A stretch of 64,000 nucleotides of DNA, from NCBI RefSeq assembly GCF_021026335.1, contig NZ_JAJNCY010000011.1:91706-155705 (forward strand), given 5' to 3'. Under the pieces are notes generated by a model, which did not search any database, was not told where the DNA came from, and saw nothing but the letters and a program-made list of their open reading frames with translations. This document shows positions 45,048 through 54,648 of this stretch, one piece after another. The stretch comes from Rhizobium sp. C1 (GTDB taxonomy: Bacteria > Pseudomonadota > Alphaproteobacteria > Rhizobiales > Rhizobiaceae). Made by a program: the position numbers and the translations under genes. Position 1 is the first letter of the stretch. The number at the start of each line of letters is the position of its first letter.

Positions 45048-47258
45048 CTATGCCAGTTCCAGCATGATGGTCGAAAGCGGCGGCAGAAGCAGGCTTGCCG
45101 CCACCCGTCCCGACCCGGTCTTGCGGGCATGGCTTTCACCGGCGTTCCCCTTGCCGCTGCCGCCATAAATCTCCGCATCGCTGTTGAAGATTTCCCGCCA
45201 CAGCCCCTCTGCGGGCAATGGCACCTCGTAATTCTCGCGCATGACCGGCGTGAGATTGGAGATCACGGCGACCGGCCTCTCGCCCGGCGCCTTGCGCAGC
45301 CAGGCAAAGACCGAATTGTCGTGATCGTCCACGATCAGCCATTCGAAGCCCTCCGGCTCGCAGTCCCGCGCATGCAGCGCCGGCGTGTCGCGATAGAGCC
45401 GGTTGAGATCCTTCACCGCCCTCTGCACGCCGCCATGCGTTGGATATTGCGTGATGTGCCAGTCGAGTTCCTTGGCGTGGTTCCATTCGGCCCATTGTGC
45501 GAATTCCTGCCCCATGAAGAGCAGCTTCTTGCCCGGATAACCCCACATGAACCCGTAATAGGCGCGCAGGTTCGCAAACTTCTGCCACTCGTCGCCCGCC
45601 ATCTTGGCAATCAGCGAGCCCTTGCCATGCACGACTTCGTCATGGCTGAGCGGCAGGACGAAGTTTTCCGAGAAGGCGTAGACGAGGCCGAAGGTCAGGT
45701 CGTTGTGATGATATTTCCGGTGGATCGGCTCATGGGCGAAATATTGCAGCGTGTCGTGCATGAAGCCCATGTTCCATTTGAACCCGAAGCCCAGACCCCC
45801 GACATGAACCGGCTGAGACACTTTCGGCCACGAGGTGGACTCCTCCGCCACAGTAACGATGCCCGGATGGCTTCCATAAACGGCCTTGTTCATGGCCTGC
45901 AGGAAGCTCACCGCCTCAAGGTTCTCGCGCCCGCCATGCTCGTTCGGGATCCACTCGCCCTCTTTTCGCGAATAATCCAGATAGAGCATCGAGGCGACCG
46001 CATCGACGCGCAGTCCGTCGATATGGAACTTCTCCGCCCAGTAGAGCGAGTTGTTGACGAGGAAGGATGAGACCTCGTTGCGGCCGAAATTGTAGATCGC
46101 CGTGTTCCAGTCGGGATGGAAGCCCTTGCGCGGATCGGCATGTTCGTAGAGCGCCGTGCCGTCGAACTGGCGCAGCCCGTGCGCATCCATCGGGAAATGC
46201 GCCGGCACCCAGTCGAGCAGCACGCAAAGCCCCGCCTTGTGCGCCCCGTTGACGAAGCGGGCAAAGCCCTCTGGCTCGCCGAAACGGGCGGTCGGCGCAT
46301 AGAGGCCGGTCGTCTGGTAACCCCAGGACGGATCGTAAGGGAACTCGCTGATGGGCAGGAATTCGATATGGGTGAAGCCCATGTCGACGCAATAGGGGAT
46401 CAGATGATCCGCCATTTCGTCCCACGAATAGAACCGCCCGTCCGGGTGCTTCTTCCACGATCCCGCATGAACCTCGTAGATCGAAATTGGCTGGCGGCGG
46501 GCATCGACCGAAGACCAGTGGGCACGATGCGCGGCATCCTCCCAATCCTGATGCAGCTCCCCGGTGGTCACCGAGGCCGTCTGCGGCCGAAGCTCCGAGC
46601 GCCGCGCAAACGGATCGGCCTTCAGCGGCAGAACCGTGCCATCGGGCCCGACGATCTCGAACTTGTAAGCCTCGCCAACCGGAACGTCGGGAACGAAGAT
46701 TTCCCAGATGCCGGTATCGCGCCTGAGCCGCATCACATGCATGCGCCCGTCCCAGTTGTTGAACGAACCGACGACGGAAACGCGCCGCGCATTGGGCGCC
46801 CAGACGGCGAAATGGAAGCCAGACACGCCCTCAAGCATCATCGGATGCGCGCCGAGCTTGTCGAAGAGCCGCAAATGCGAGCCCTCGCGGATGTAATAAT
46901 CATCCATGGGGCCAAGCACCGGCCCGAAGCTGTAGGCATCAACAACGGTCCATTCCGACGACCCGCGCCGGGCGCGATAAAGAATGGGTTGCCGATGTGC
47001 AATCTCGACCTTGCCGGCAAAGAAGCCATCGCGATCCAGACGCTCGAGCGTACCGATCAGCTTGCCGCCGATCGTCTCCGCCTCGACGCTTTCGGCGCCG
47101 GGAATGAAACAGCGGACCTGAAAGACCCCATCGATCTCATGCAGCCCCATCACGGCGAACGGGTCGGTATGCAACCCGTCTATGATCGCCCTGATCTCCT
47201 CCGGGGCAGGCACCACCGGTTCGCTTGTCGCACCCGGTGGTTCGGGATGTTTCCCCAT
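45048..47258 (-). CDS. glgB: 1,4-alpha-glucan branching enzyme
   Basis: A 736-residue GH13 enzyme creating alpha-1,6 branches. Two N-terminal CBM48-like modules ([15 protein letters not shown] and [28 protein letters not shown]) precede the barrel with [23 protein letters not shown] (nucleophile Asp), [11 protein letters not shown] (acid Glu) and [15 protein letters not shown] (Asp). The C-terminal beta domain ends at LSTIMLELA. The ATG at 47258 overlaps the glgP stop by one base (TGATG), indicating coupling. Confidence 0.97.
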   Translation of the reverse strand: MGKHPEPPGATSEPVVPAPEEIRAIIDGLHTDPFAVMGLHEIDGVFQVRCFIPGAESVEAETIGGKLIGTLERLDRDGFFAGKVEIAHRQPILYRARRGSSEWTVVDAYSFGPVLGPMDDYYIREGSHLRLFDKLGAHPMMLEGVSGFHFAVWAPNARRVSVVGSFNNWDGRMHVMRLRRDTGIWEIFVPDVPVGEAYKFEIVGPDGTVLPLKADPFARRSELRPQTASVTTGELHQDWEDAAHRAHWSSVDARRQPISIYEVHAGSWKKHPDGRFYSWDEMADHLIPYCVDMGFTHIEFLPISEFPYDPSWGYQTTGLYAPTARFGEPEGFARFVNGAHKAGLCVLLDWVPAHFPMDAHGLRQFDGTALYEHADPRKGFHPDWNTAIYNFGRNEVSSFLVNNSLYWAEKFHIDGLRVDAVASMLYLDYSRKEGEWIPNEHGGRENLEAVSFLQAMNKAVYGSHPGIVTVAEESTSWPKVSQPVHVGGLGFGFKWNMGFMHDTLQYFAHEPIHRKYHHNDLTFGLVYAFSENFVLPLSHDEVVHGKGSLIAKMAGDEWQKFANLRAYYGFMWGYPGKKLLFMGQEFAQWAEWNHAKELDWHITQYPTHGGVQRAVKDLNRLYRDTPALHARDCEPEGFEWLIVDDHDNSVFAWLRKAPGERPVAVISNLTPVMRENYEVPLPAEGLWREIFNSDAEIYGGSGKGNAGESHARKTGSGRVAASLLLPPLSTIMLELA

Positions 47259-49714
47259 CAAGCTCTCCAGATTTCACGCGCATATTGCCTGATCGTACGA
47301 TCAGACGAGAACCAGCCCATGCGGGCGGTATTCAGAATTGTTTTTGTGTACCATGTCGGCACATCGGCCCACAGGGCGTCCACCTCGCGCTGTGCCTTGG
47401 CATAGGCATCGAAATCGGCGGCGACCATGAACCAGTCGTGGCTGTAAAGCCCGTCGACGAGATCCGAGAAGCGGCCCGTGTCGCCCGGCGAGAAGACGCC
47501 CGAGGCAATGGCCGACAGCGCCTGCTGCAATTCCTTCGATTCCTCGATGATCGCGCGGGGATTGTAGGCCTCGGCGCGGATCTTGGCGACCTCTTCGGCG
47601 GTCATGCCGAAAATCTTGATATTCTCCGCGCCGACATGATCGCGCATCTCCACATTGGCGCCGTCCAGCGTCCCGATGGTCAGCGCGCCGTTGAGGGCGA
47701 ACTTCATGTTGCCGGTGCCCGAGGCTTCCATGCCGGCGGTCGAAATCTGTTCCGAGAGGTCTGCGGCCGGAATGATGATTTCGGCCAGCGACACATTGTA
47801 GTTCGGAATGAAGGCGACCTTCAGCAACCCGCGCACTGCGGGGTCGTTGTTGATGACACGGGCGACGTCGTTGGCCAATTTGATGATCAGTTTCGCATTG
47901 TGATAGCTCGGCGCTGCCTTGCCAGAGAAGATCTTAACGCGCGGAACCCAATCCTGTTCCGGATGAGACCGAATCTGATCGTAAAGCGAGATGGCTTCGA
48001 TGATATTGAGGAGCTGGCGCTTGTATTCGTGAATGCGCTTGGTCTGGATGTCGAACATCGCAGACGGGTCGAGCCGCACACCCATGCGCTCGCGCACCAC
48101 CCTGGCGAGACGAACCTTGTTCTCGCGCTTCACGGCCGCGAACTTCTCCTGGAAAGAAGAGTCGGTCGAGAATTTCTCGAGATCCTTCAGCGCTTCGGTA
48201 TCGTCCATGAACTTGTCGCCGATCGCCTCGCGAATGAGCGACAGAAGACCCGGATTGCACTGCATCAGCCAGCGCCGCGGCGTGATGCCGTTCGTCTTGT
48301 TGTTGATGCGGTCGGGATAGAGCCGGTGCAGGTCGGCAAACACCGTTTCCTTCATCAGCTCGGTATGCAGCGCCGAGACGCCGTTGATCGAATGCGAGCC
48401 GACAAAAGCGAGATTGCCCATGCGCACACGCCGTTCGCCACCCTCGTCGATCAGCGAGATCGAGCGGATCTGCTGGTCGGTATGTGTCTTCTGGCGGCGC
48501 GCCTCCATCAGGATCATCGCATTGATCGCATAGACGATCTGCATGTGGCGCGGCAGCAGGCGCTCGAACAGCGGCACCGGCCAGCTCTCCAGCGCTTCCG
48601 GCAGAAGCGTATGGTTCGTATATGAGAACGTGCCCTTGGCAATGCCCCAGGCCTGCTCGATATCGAGGCCGTGCACATCCATCAGCAGACGCACGAGTTC
48701 GGCGACGGCGACGGCCGGATGCGTGTCGTTCAACTGGATGGCGACCGCATCGGGCAGCGAGGTAAAATCCGGATATTGCTGAAGATGACGGCGCAGAATG
48801 TCCTGCAGCGAAGCCGAAGAGAAGAAGAACTCCTGTCTGAGACGCAGTTCCTGCCCCGCTGGCGTCGCGTCAGCCGGGTAAAGAACGCGGGCAAGGCTTT
48901 CAGCCTTGTTGCTCTCGCGCAGCGCGCCGATATGATCGCCGGCATTGAAGGCCTCGAGCAGGATCGGGTCGATCGGCGTCGCGGTCCACAGCCGCAGCGT
49001 ATTGACGCGCTGCCCGCGCCAGCCGGCGACCGGCGTGTCGTAAGCCGTCGCGATCACCCGCTCGGCCGGCTTCCAGACATAGCGGATCGCCTCGTCGCCG
49101 ACATCGACCGTCTCGACCGAACCGCCGAAACCGATCTCGTAGGAGCTTTCACGACGCTCGAACTCCCAGGGGTTGCCGTGCGCCAGCCAGTTTTCCGGCA
49201 GCTCCACCTGCCAGCCGTCCGACATCTGCTGACGGAAGAGGCCGTGCACATAGCGGATACCGTAACCATAGGCGGGCACGTCCACCGTCGCCATCGATTC
49301 CATGAAACAGGCCGCCAGCCGGCCAAGACCGCCGTTGCCCAGCGCCGCATCCGGCTCCAGCTCCGCAATCACGTCGATATCGACGCCGAGCGAAGCAAGC
49401 GCGATGCGCATCTCATCCATGATGCCGATATTGGTCATCGTGTCGCGCATCAGGCGGCCGATGAGGAATTCCAGCGAGAGATAATAGACGCGCTTCCGGC
49501 CTTCCGCATAGGTGCGCTTGGTACTATCCATCCAGTTGTCGGTCACCCGGTCGCGCGCCACCAGAATGGCGGCCGTCAGCCAGTCATGCGGCTTTGCGAC
49601 CTTGGGATCCTTGCCGATGCGATACTTCAGTCGTTCCAGCAGTTCTGTCGCAAGCTGCTCCGGATCTGAGGTGCGCGGAGCAGGCGTGAGCGTTTCGGAA
49701 GACGGTATATTCAT
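47258..49714 (-). CDS. glgP: Glycogen/starch phosphorylase
   Basis: An 818-residue GT35 enzyme releasing glucose-1-P from glycogen. It has [13 protein letters not shown] near residue 90, the [23 protein letters not shown] block near 125, the glucan/phosphate region [16 protein letters not shown] near 520 and the PLP site [26 protein letters not shown] (Lys in N-M-K) near 650. ATG 49714 (MNIPSSET) gives the normal family length; the ribosome-binding site is weak and an upstream extension is unsupported. It is the first gene of the glgPBCA-pgm operon, so its promoter must lie in 49715-49834. Confidence 0.96.
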   Translation of the reverse strand: MNIPSSETLTPAPRTSDPEQLATELLERLKYRIGKDPKVAKPHDWLTAAILVARDRVTDNWMDSTKRTYAEGRKRVYYLSLEFLIGRLMRDTMTNIGIMDEMRIALASLGVDIDVIAELEPDAALGNGGLGRLAACFMESMATVDVPAYGYGIRYVHGLFRQQMSDGWQVELPENWLAHGNPWEFERRESSYEIGFGGSVETVDVGDEAIRYVWKPAERVIATAYDTPVAGWRGQRVNTLRLWTATPIDPILLEAFNAGDHIGALRESNKAESLARVLYPADATPAGQELRLRQEFFFSSASLQDILRRHLQQYPDFTSLPDAVAIQLNDTHPAVAVAELVRLLMDVHGLDIEQAWGIAKGTFSYTNHTLLPEALESWPVPLFERLLPRHMQIVYAINAMILMEARRQKTHTDQQIRSISLIDEGGERRVRMGNLAFVGSHSINGVSALHTELMKETVFADLHRLYPDRINNKTNGITPRRWLMQCNPGLLSLIREAIGDKFMDDTEALKDLEKFSTDSSFQEKFAAVKRENKVRLARVVRERMGVRLDPSAMFDIQTKRIHEYKRQLLNIIEAISLYDQIRSHPEQDWVPRVKIFSGKAAPSYHNAKLIIKLANDVARVINNDPAVRGLLKVAFIPNYNVSLAEIIIPAADLSEQISTAGMEASGTGNMKFALNGALTIGTLDGANVEMRDHVGAENIKIFGMTAEEVAKIRAEAYNPRAIIEESKELQQALSAIASGVFSPGDTGRFSDLVDGLYSHDWFMVAADFDAYAKAQREVDALWADVPTWYTKTILNTARMGWFSSDRTIRQYAREIWRA

Positions 49715-49834
49715 CGGTACAATCCAGCCTGTTTCAACATGACTTAATCGGTTAATGACGCCAATTAATGCATTGTTCCCGGAGCGTTGCAACCGCGATT
49801 TTGCAATTGCGAAATTCCCGCGGTGCATAGCAAA

Positions 49835-49860
49835 CCGGCCGGGAGGACTTTCCCGGCCGT
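49835..49860 (-). terminator. Terminator-like hairpin of the TadG-like gene
   Basis: CGGCCGGGA/TCCCGGCCGG stem around a short AAGTCC loop, then GTTTGC on the minus strand. The T tract is short, so it may be partly factor-dependent. It separates the TadG-like gene from glgP. Confidence 0.6.
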
Positions 49861-49887
49861 TCGCATTTCCTCAGATTTATGAGCAAC

Positions 49888-51099
49888 TTATTGTGTAAGG
49901 CGCGTGGTCGCCGAAACGGCTTTTTCGCCGATATATTTGAAGGCGGCGATCATGTCGCCGGCATTGTTGGCGGCAAAGAAATGTCGGGCGTCGGTGGCGC
50001 AGTAGCTGAGCAGCGCCTGCCCGGTTGCCGGCGCCATGAAGGCGATGGAATAGACCTGTACGCCGGCCGCCCGCGCGCTGTCGCACCATTGCTTGGTGGC
50101 GGTATCTGCCGAGGTATAATTGTTCTCGCCATCGGTCATGAAGACGATGAACTTGTCCGGCGTCTGGCCATTTTTCGTCTGGTGCAGACTGACCTCCGTT
50201 GTCGAGGTCACCGCTTGATAGGCCTGCTTGAAGGCATTGCTGGAATCCGTTCCGCCGGAGGCAAGCAGCGCATTCACATAATTCGACACCGCGACCGTGC
50301 CCCAGGCCAGCGCCTGCGGCGTATCCATCGCCGAGTTGTAGGACACCGCCCCGAGACGGGCATAATACTGGTCGGGATCGGCCGAGGAGATCTGCTTCAG
50401 CAGCGCATCCGCCGCTTGTTTCAGCGCATCGATCTTCGTCAGGTAGGTCGTCTTGGTTCCCGTGCAGGTCTTCCGCCAACCGCAGGAATAGCTATAGGTC
50501 GCCGTCCCCGTAACCGTATCCGTATTTTCCGCCATGGATCCGGAACGGTCGAGCACGAGATACATGGAGAGCGCCTTCTGGGACGCTGTCATGCTCTTCG
50601 TCGAACCGGTCGCCTTCAGGGTCTGGACGCTGCCGCAATAGAACGCGCCAAGCACCGTCAGCTTTTTCTGAAGGCAGGTGGAAACCGTGACATCGAAGAC
50701 CTTCGTCGTTCCGACCCCGGTGCCCTGGGTCGCCGTGACCTGTGTGCAATTGCCGATATCGAAACCTGCATAGGGACCTGTCGGGCCCGATTGCTGCTGG
50801 CTCTGTGCGATTGCGCCCAGTTCCTGATTCAGCTGCCCCTTGACGAAATTGACGGCAAATTGCTTGGCCTGATCAACCGTCATCTCTTCATTGGCAAGTG
50901 CGGCCCCCACCGCGATCGCCGCCGAATCCGCCGCAGCCTGAACTCTCGTCCGCTCCGCCATCACATTGGAAATATCCATCGCCAGCTCGGCCGATGCCAC
51001 CCCGACCGGAATGAGGAATGCGGAAATGACTGCGAAATTCCCTTTTCTGTCGGCCAGAAACTCAGACAGAAGCTGATGCCAATGATGAAGAATGAACAC
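49888..51099 (-). CDS. TadE/TadG-like pilus-assembly protein with von Willebrand A domain
   Basis: A 403-residue envelope protein. The N-terminus is TadG-like: ADRKGNFAVISAFLIPVGVASAELAMDISNVMAERTRVQAAADSAAIAVGAAL, in blocks, with a membrane anchor at about residues 18-40. A von Willebrand A fold begins near 180 with the MIDAS motif LVLDRSGSMAEN (DxSxS), and FMTDGENNY supplies the third metal site. Several cysteines lie in the insert (SYSCGWRKTCTG). TadG proteins belong to tight-adherence pilus machines, but no other tad gene is nearby, so it may act as a stand-alone adhesin or sensor. GTG 51099 follows CGGGGGA. Confidence 0.82.
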   Translation of the reverse strand: MFILHHWHQLLSEFLADRKGNFAVISAFLIPVGVASAELAMDISNVMAERTRVQAAADSAAIAVGAALANEEMTVDQAKQFAVNFVKGQLNQELGAIAQSQQQSGPTGPYAGFDIGNCTQVTATQGTGVGTTKVFDVTVSTCLQKKLTVLGAFYCGSVQTLKATGSTKSMTASQKALSMYLVLDRSGSMAENTDTVTGTATYSYSCGWRKTCTGTKTTYLTKIDALKQAADALLKQISSADPDQYYARLGAVSYNSAMDTPQALAWGTVAVSNYVNALLASGGTDSSNAFKQAYQAVTSTTEVSLHQTKNGQTPDKFIVFMTDGENNYTSADTATKQWCDSARAAGVQVYSIAFMAPATGQALLSYCATDARHFFAANNAGDMIAAFKYIGEKAVSATTRLTQ

Positions 51100-51327
51100 G
51101 CAATCCCCCGTTCTTACATCGCATTCCGTAGCCCAGGCCGGAATATCGATGCAACGCCCCAAAGAAGACGATCGCCCGAAGTCTTTTTATGCACGATTAT
51201 GGCCGATTGAAAGTAAGTTAACGCGAATATATTGCCGTCCATTTAATCAATACATGAATTATTAAATCGAAATTATCTAAAATTGAAGTTTCCCCATCGA
51301 CGGAAACAAGTCCCGCCTGAAAGCCGG

Positions 51328-52203
51328 TCAAACCGGCACAACGTCCACGGACTGGACATTGTTGTGCCGGCCATAGCTGCGCAGCACCCCGATGATCGGC
51401 GCAACATCGGAATAGTCGCGGCCATAGCCGACGACGATGTGATCCGGCCCGGCCGGGATATTGTTGGTCGGGTCGAATTCCAGCCAGCCGGCATCGCGGC
51501 CGGCCCAGACCCGAACCCAGGCATGCATGGCATCCGCCCCCTCCAGCCGTTCCTTGCCGGGCGGCGGGATCGTGCGGAGATAACCGCTGACATAACCGGC
51601 GGGAATGCCCAGGCTGCGCAGCGCAGAGGTCATGATATGGGTGAAGTCCTGGCAGACCCCGGCCTTGAGTTCGAAGGCTTCCGCCGCCGACGTATCCACA
51701 TCCGTCGCATTGGGATCGTATTTGAACGTCTTGTAGATATCAGCACAGATGGACCGCGCGATTTCGTGGACGCTCAGGTCCGGCCTGTAGAAGCTGCGGG
51801 CATAGGCAGCGATCACCGGGATGTCGCGCAGTTTGGGGCTCTCGCCGACGAAATGATGGGGCGAATCCGGCCCGATCGAGGCGACCGCCTGCAATTCGCT
51901 GGCAATCGCATCGGCGCGGCAGGAAAGGCCAAGGCCCGGCGCCTGCACATCCACCTGCACCCTTGCCTGCATGTTGACTTCCGAATGCGAATGCGCCGAA
52001 CGGAAATAGACCGACGTCACCGTGTTGCCGAAGAAATCGACCATATCGACCCGCTCTTCCGGCGCCGGCACGATCGCGACCGTCCCCGCAATCAGCCGCT
52101 GCCGACCGGGGATCGACATTGGCAACACGCGGACCATGTGCCGCGCGCCGGAGGCCGGCACGTCGTAGTCATAAGCGATCTTGATCTTGATGTCGTAGAG
52201 CAT
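51328..52203 (-). CDS. Transglutaminase-like cysteine protein
   Basis: A 291-residue protein with an N-terminal beta domain (Transglut_N, residues 1-90) and a transglutaminase core whose triad is in order: Cys184 in AGVCQDFTHI, His227 in DAMHAWVRVW and Asp244 in LEFDPTNN. There is no signal peptide, so it is probably cytoplasmic. Prokaryotic members usually act as peptidases or amidases and only sometimes as crosslinkers. It is the last gene of an operon with the ATP-grasp/alpha-E and DUF2126 genes, nine bases after the former. It parallels the transglutaminase domain fused to DUF2126. Confidence 0.9.
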   Translation of the reverse strand: MLYDIKIKIAYDYDVPASGARHMVRVLPMSIPGRQRLIAGTVAIVPAPEERVDMVDFFGNTVTSVYFRSAHSHSEVNMQARVQVDVQAPGLGLSCRADAIASELQAVASIGPDSPHHFVGESPKLRDIPVIAAYARSFYRPDLSVHEIARSICADIYKTFKYDPNATDVDTSAAEAFELKAGVCQDFTHIMTSALRSLGIPAGYVSGYLRTIPPPGKERLEGADAMHAWVRVWAGRDAGWLEFDPTNNIPAGPDHIVVGYGRDYSDVAPIIGVLRSYGRHNNVQSVDVVPV

Positions 52204-52211
52204 GAAAGCCG

Positions 52212-54632
52212 TCAGTTCAGATAGGTATGCGCCAGAACGTCGGAGAGCTGTTCCATTTCGCGTTCCAGCTCCTTGTAGACCTCCGGCGTCATCGTGTCTG
52301 CGGTCATCAGTGCAATCGTCGAATGAAGCCGAAGCGCCTCGCGAGCGAGCGGCGACATCTGTCCGTCCACATAGGCATTGGGCAGATGTTCGACTTCCAT
52401 CTTGATCTCGTTGAGCTGGTAGAAGATCGAGCGCGGGTTGAGCGGATCAAGCGCTAGCAGGTCGGTGACCGTAACCCGCGCTGTCGCCACGTTATAGCGC
52501 CGGCGATGCGTCATCACGCTATCGCCGATTTCCAGCAGCATGTCATAGGTGCCGTCCGGCGCATCTTCGCCCGCCATATGGCCAAGCAGCCGTGTCATAT
52601 GCAGACCGCGTTCCAGCATGCGTCCGATTGTCAGGAAGCGCCAGCCAGTGAAGCGATACATGTTTTCGTGCACCAGACCGGCAAAGCCTGCAAGCTTGCG
52701 CAATAGAATGGTTGCCGCCCGCGTCGCATCATCACCGGGCTTGACCTTCCTGTTGAAATCTCGTGCGGTCTTGGCGAGATCCGCCAGCGCCAGCCAGCCG
52801 TCCGGCGAGAACCGGTCGCGGATGCGCGACGCGCTGTAGAGCGCGCTCTCGATATTGGTGATGAGGCTGTTCGGGATCGCCGGCTCGATCTCGATATCGA
52901 GGCTTTCGAGATAATCCGTGACGTCGCCGAGAAGGGGCGTCTGCGCATCCGCCGCCTCGGCATAGCGGGCATGCCAGGCGCGAAGGATCCGGATCGTACC
53001 TTCAGCGCGCTCGATATAGCGGCCGAGCCAATAGAGATTGTCCGCTGCACGGCTCGGCAAGCTGCCCGGCATGGTACGCGTAAAGCTCGAATCCGGCGGC
53101 AGCAGCGTCGTCTTCTCGACCGGCTTTTCCGACACGATCCAGACGTCGGCCGCATTGCCGCCCGCCTGCATGGCAATTGCCGCCGCGTCCTCGCCCGAGG
53201 AGATCCGCGCAAAGCCGCCCGGCATGATCTTCCAGCCGTCCAGCGTACGGGCGGCAAAGACGCGCAGCGACATCGGCCGCGGAGCGAGCTTGCCATCGTT
53301 CCAGACCGGCGTGGTCGACAACGTGACCGCCTCCTGCCCCGCAAGCTTCGCCCCTTCGGTGCGCAGCCAGCCGGCAATCGATTCCTTCGCCCGGTCGCGC
53401 AGCGATGCGCCCAGCACCGATTGTCCCTTGTCGTCGAAGAACGGCAGCCGCGAATAGGCCGGTCCGATCACCATGCGGTCGAGATGGGCCGAGACATGCG
53501 CCCGCTCCGCATCCTGCCCGCACCACCAGGTCGCGATCGAAGGCAGTTTGAGGTCTTCGCCCAGCACTTCGCGACAGATGCGCGGCAGGAAGGCGAGCAG
53601 CGCCCGCGTCTCCAGAATGCCCGATCCCAGCCCGTTGACCATCATCACCGAGCCGCTGCGCACCGCCTGCACGAGGCCGGGTGTGCCGATATAGGAGTTC
53701 TGGTCGAGTTCCAGCGGATCGGTGAAGCTCGCATCCACGCGCCGCCACAGGACACCGACCGGCTTCAGGCCCGACACGGTGCTGACCATGACCTTGCCGT
53801 TGACGACAACAAGGTCCTCGCCTTCCAGCAGCATGAAGCCGAGATAGCGGGCGAGATAGGCGTGCTCGAAATAGGTTTCGTTGGCCGAACCCGGCGATAG
53901 AACTGCCACGCGCTGGTCGCGGCTCTGGCGCTTGTTGAGCAGCGTGTCGCGGAAGTTCCCGAAGAAGGAGGCCAGCCGATGCACATGCATTTCGGCATAG
54001 AGATCGGAGAAGGCGCGCGCCGTGGCCACGCGATTTTCCAGCGCAAAGCCGGCACCCGACGGCGCCTGCGTGCGATCCGCCAGAACCCACCAGTTGCCGT
54101 CAGGGCCACGGCCGATCTCGAAGGAGCAGAAATGCAGATGATGCCCGCCATAGGGCTGCAACCCGACGATGGGCCTGAGAAACTCGGGATTGGCGGCCAC
54201 CAGCGGCGGCGGCAAGAGCCCGTCGCGCACCAGCCGGCATTCGCCATAGATATCGGCAACGATATGTTCCAGAAGCTCGGCGCGCTGCACCAGCCCTTCC
54301 GAGATCTTCGCCCATTCGTCTTCGGCGATCATCACCGGAATATGCGACAGCGGCCAGTCGCGTTCCGATGTCCCCGGACCGCCATAGGCCCGGTAGAACA
54401 CGCCGGCATCGCTGAGGTAACGGTCGGCGGTGGCGAAACGGTCGGCAATCGACTGCTCATCCTGCCGGCCGAGATAGCCGAGAAGATGCTGCCAGACGGG
54501 CCGCACCTTGCCTTGCGGATCGATCATCTCGTCGGCGATGCCGGGCAGCGGCCGATAGCCGAGCAGGGCATCCGCCCTGCCCCCCGCCACCTGTCTCTTG
54601 TCTGCCGCAGTCCCGCCTGCCAAGTCGATCAC
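52212..54632 (-). CDS. Circularly permuted ATP-grasp fused to alpha-E domain
   Basis: An 806-residue two-domain protein. Residues about 20-500 are a circularly permuted type-2 ATP-grasp ligase (DUF404/407 type), with VFYRAYGGPGTSERDWPLSHIPVMI, RPIVGLQPYGGHHLHFCSFEIGR, GSANETYFEHAYLARYLGFMLLEGEDLVV and NGLGSGILETRALLAFLPRICRE in blocks. Residues about 525-806 are the alpha-E (DUF403) helical domain starting LPSRAADNLYWLGRYIERAEGTIRIL. ATP-grasp enzymes join a carboxylate to an amine, and alpha-E partners recur with them. The start is GTG 54632, 16 bases after the DUF2126 stop. Often the two domains are encoded as separate genes; here they are one chain. Confidence 0.92.
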   Translation of the reverse strand: MIDLAGGTAADKRQVAGGRADALLGYRPLPGIADEMIDPQGKVRPVWQHLLGYLGRQDEQSIADRFATADRYLSDAGVFYRAYGGPGTSERDWPLSHIPVMIAEDEWAKISEGLVQRAELLEHIVADIYGECRLVRDGLLPPPLVAANPEFLRPIVGLQPYGGHHLHFCSFEIGRGPDGNWWVLADRTQAPSGAGFALENRVATARAFSDLYAEMHVHRLASFFGNFRDTLLNKRQSRDQRVAVLSPGSANETYFEHAYLARYLGFMLLEGEDLVVVNGKVMVSTVSGLKPVGVLWRRVDASFTDPLELDQNSYIGTPGLVQAVRSGSVMMVNGLGSGILETRALLAFLPRICREVLGEDLKLPSIATWWCGQDAERAHVSAHLDRMVIGPAYSRLPFFDDKGQSVLGASLRDRAKESIAGWLRTEGAKLAGQEAVTLSTTPVWNDGKLAPRPMSLRVFAARTLDGWKIMPGGFARISSGEDAAAIAMQAGGNAADVWIVSEKPVEKTTLLPPDSSFTRTMPGSLPSRAADNLYWLGRYIERAEGTIRILRAWHARYAEAADAQTPLLGDVTDYLESLDIEIEPAIPNSLITNIESALYSASRIRDRFSPDGWLALADLAKTARDFNRKVKPGDDATRAATILLRKLAGFAGLVHENMYRFTGWRFLTIGRMLERGLHMTRLLGHMAGEDAPDGTYDMLLEIGDSVMTHRRRYNVATARVTVTDLLALDPLNPRSIFYQLNEIKMEVEHLPNAYVDGQMSPLAREALRLHSTIALMTADTMTPEVYKELEREMEQLSDVLAHTYLN

Positions 54633-54648
54633 CCCCGATACGCCCTTT

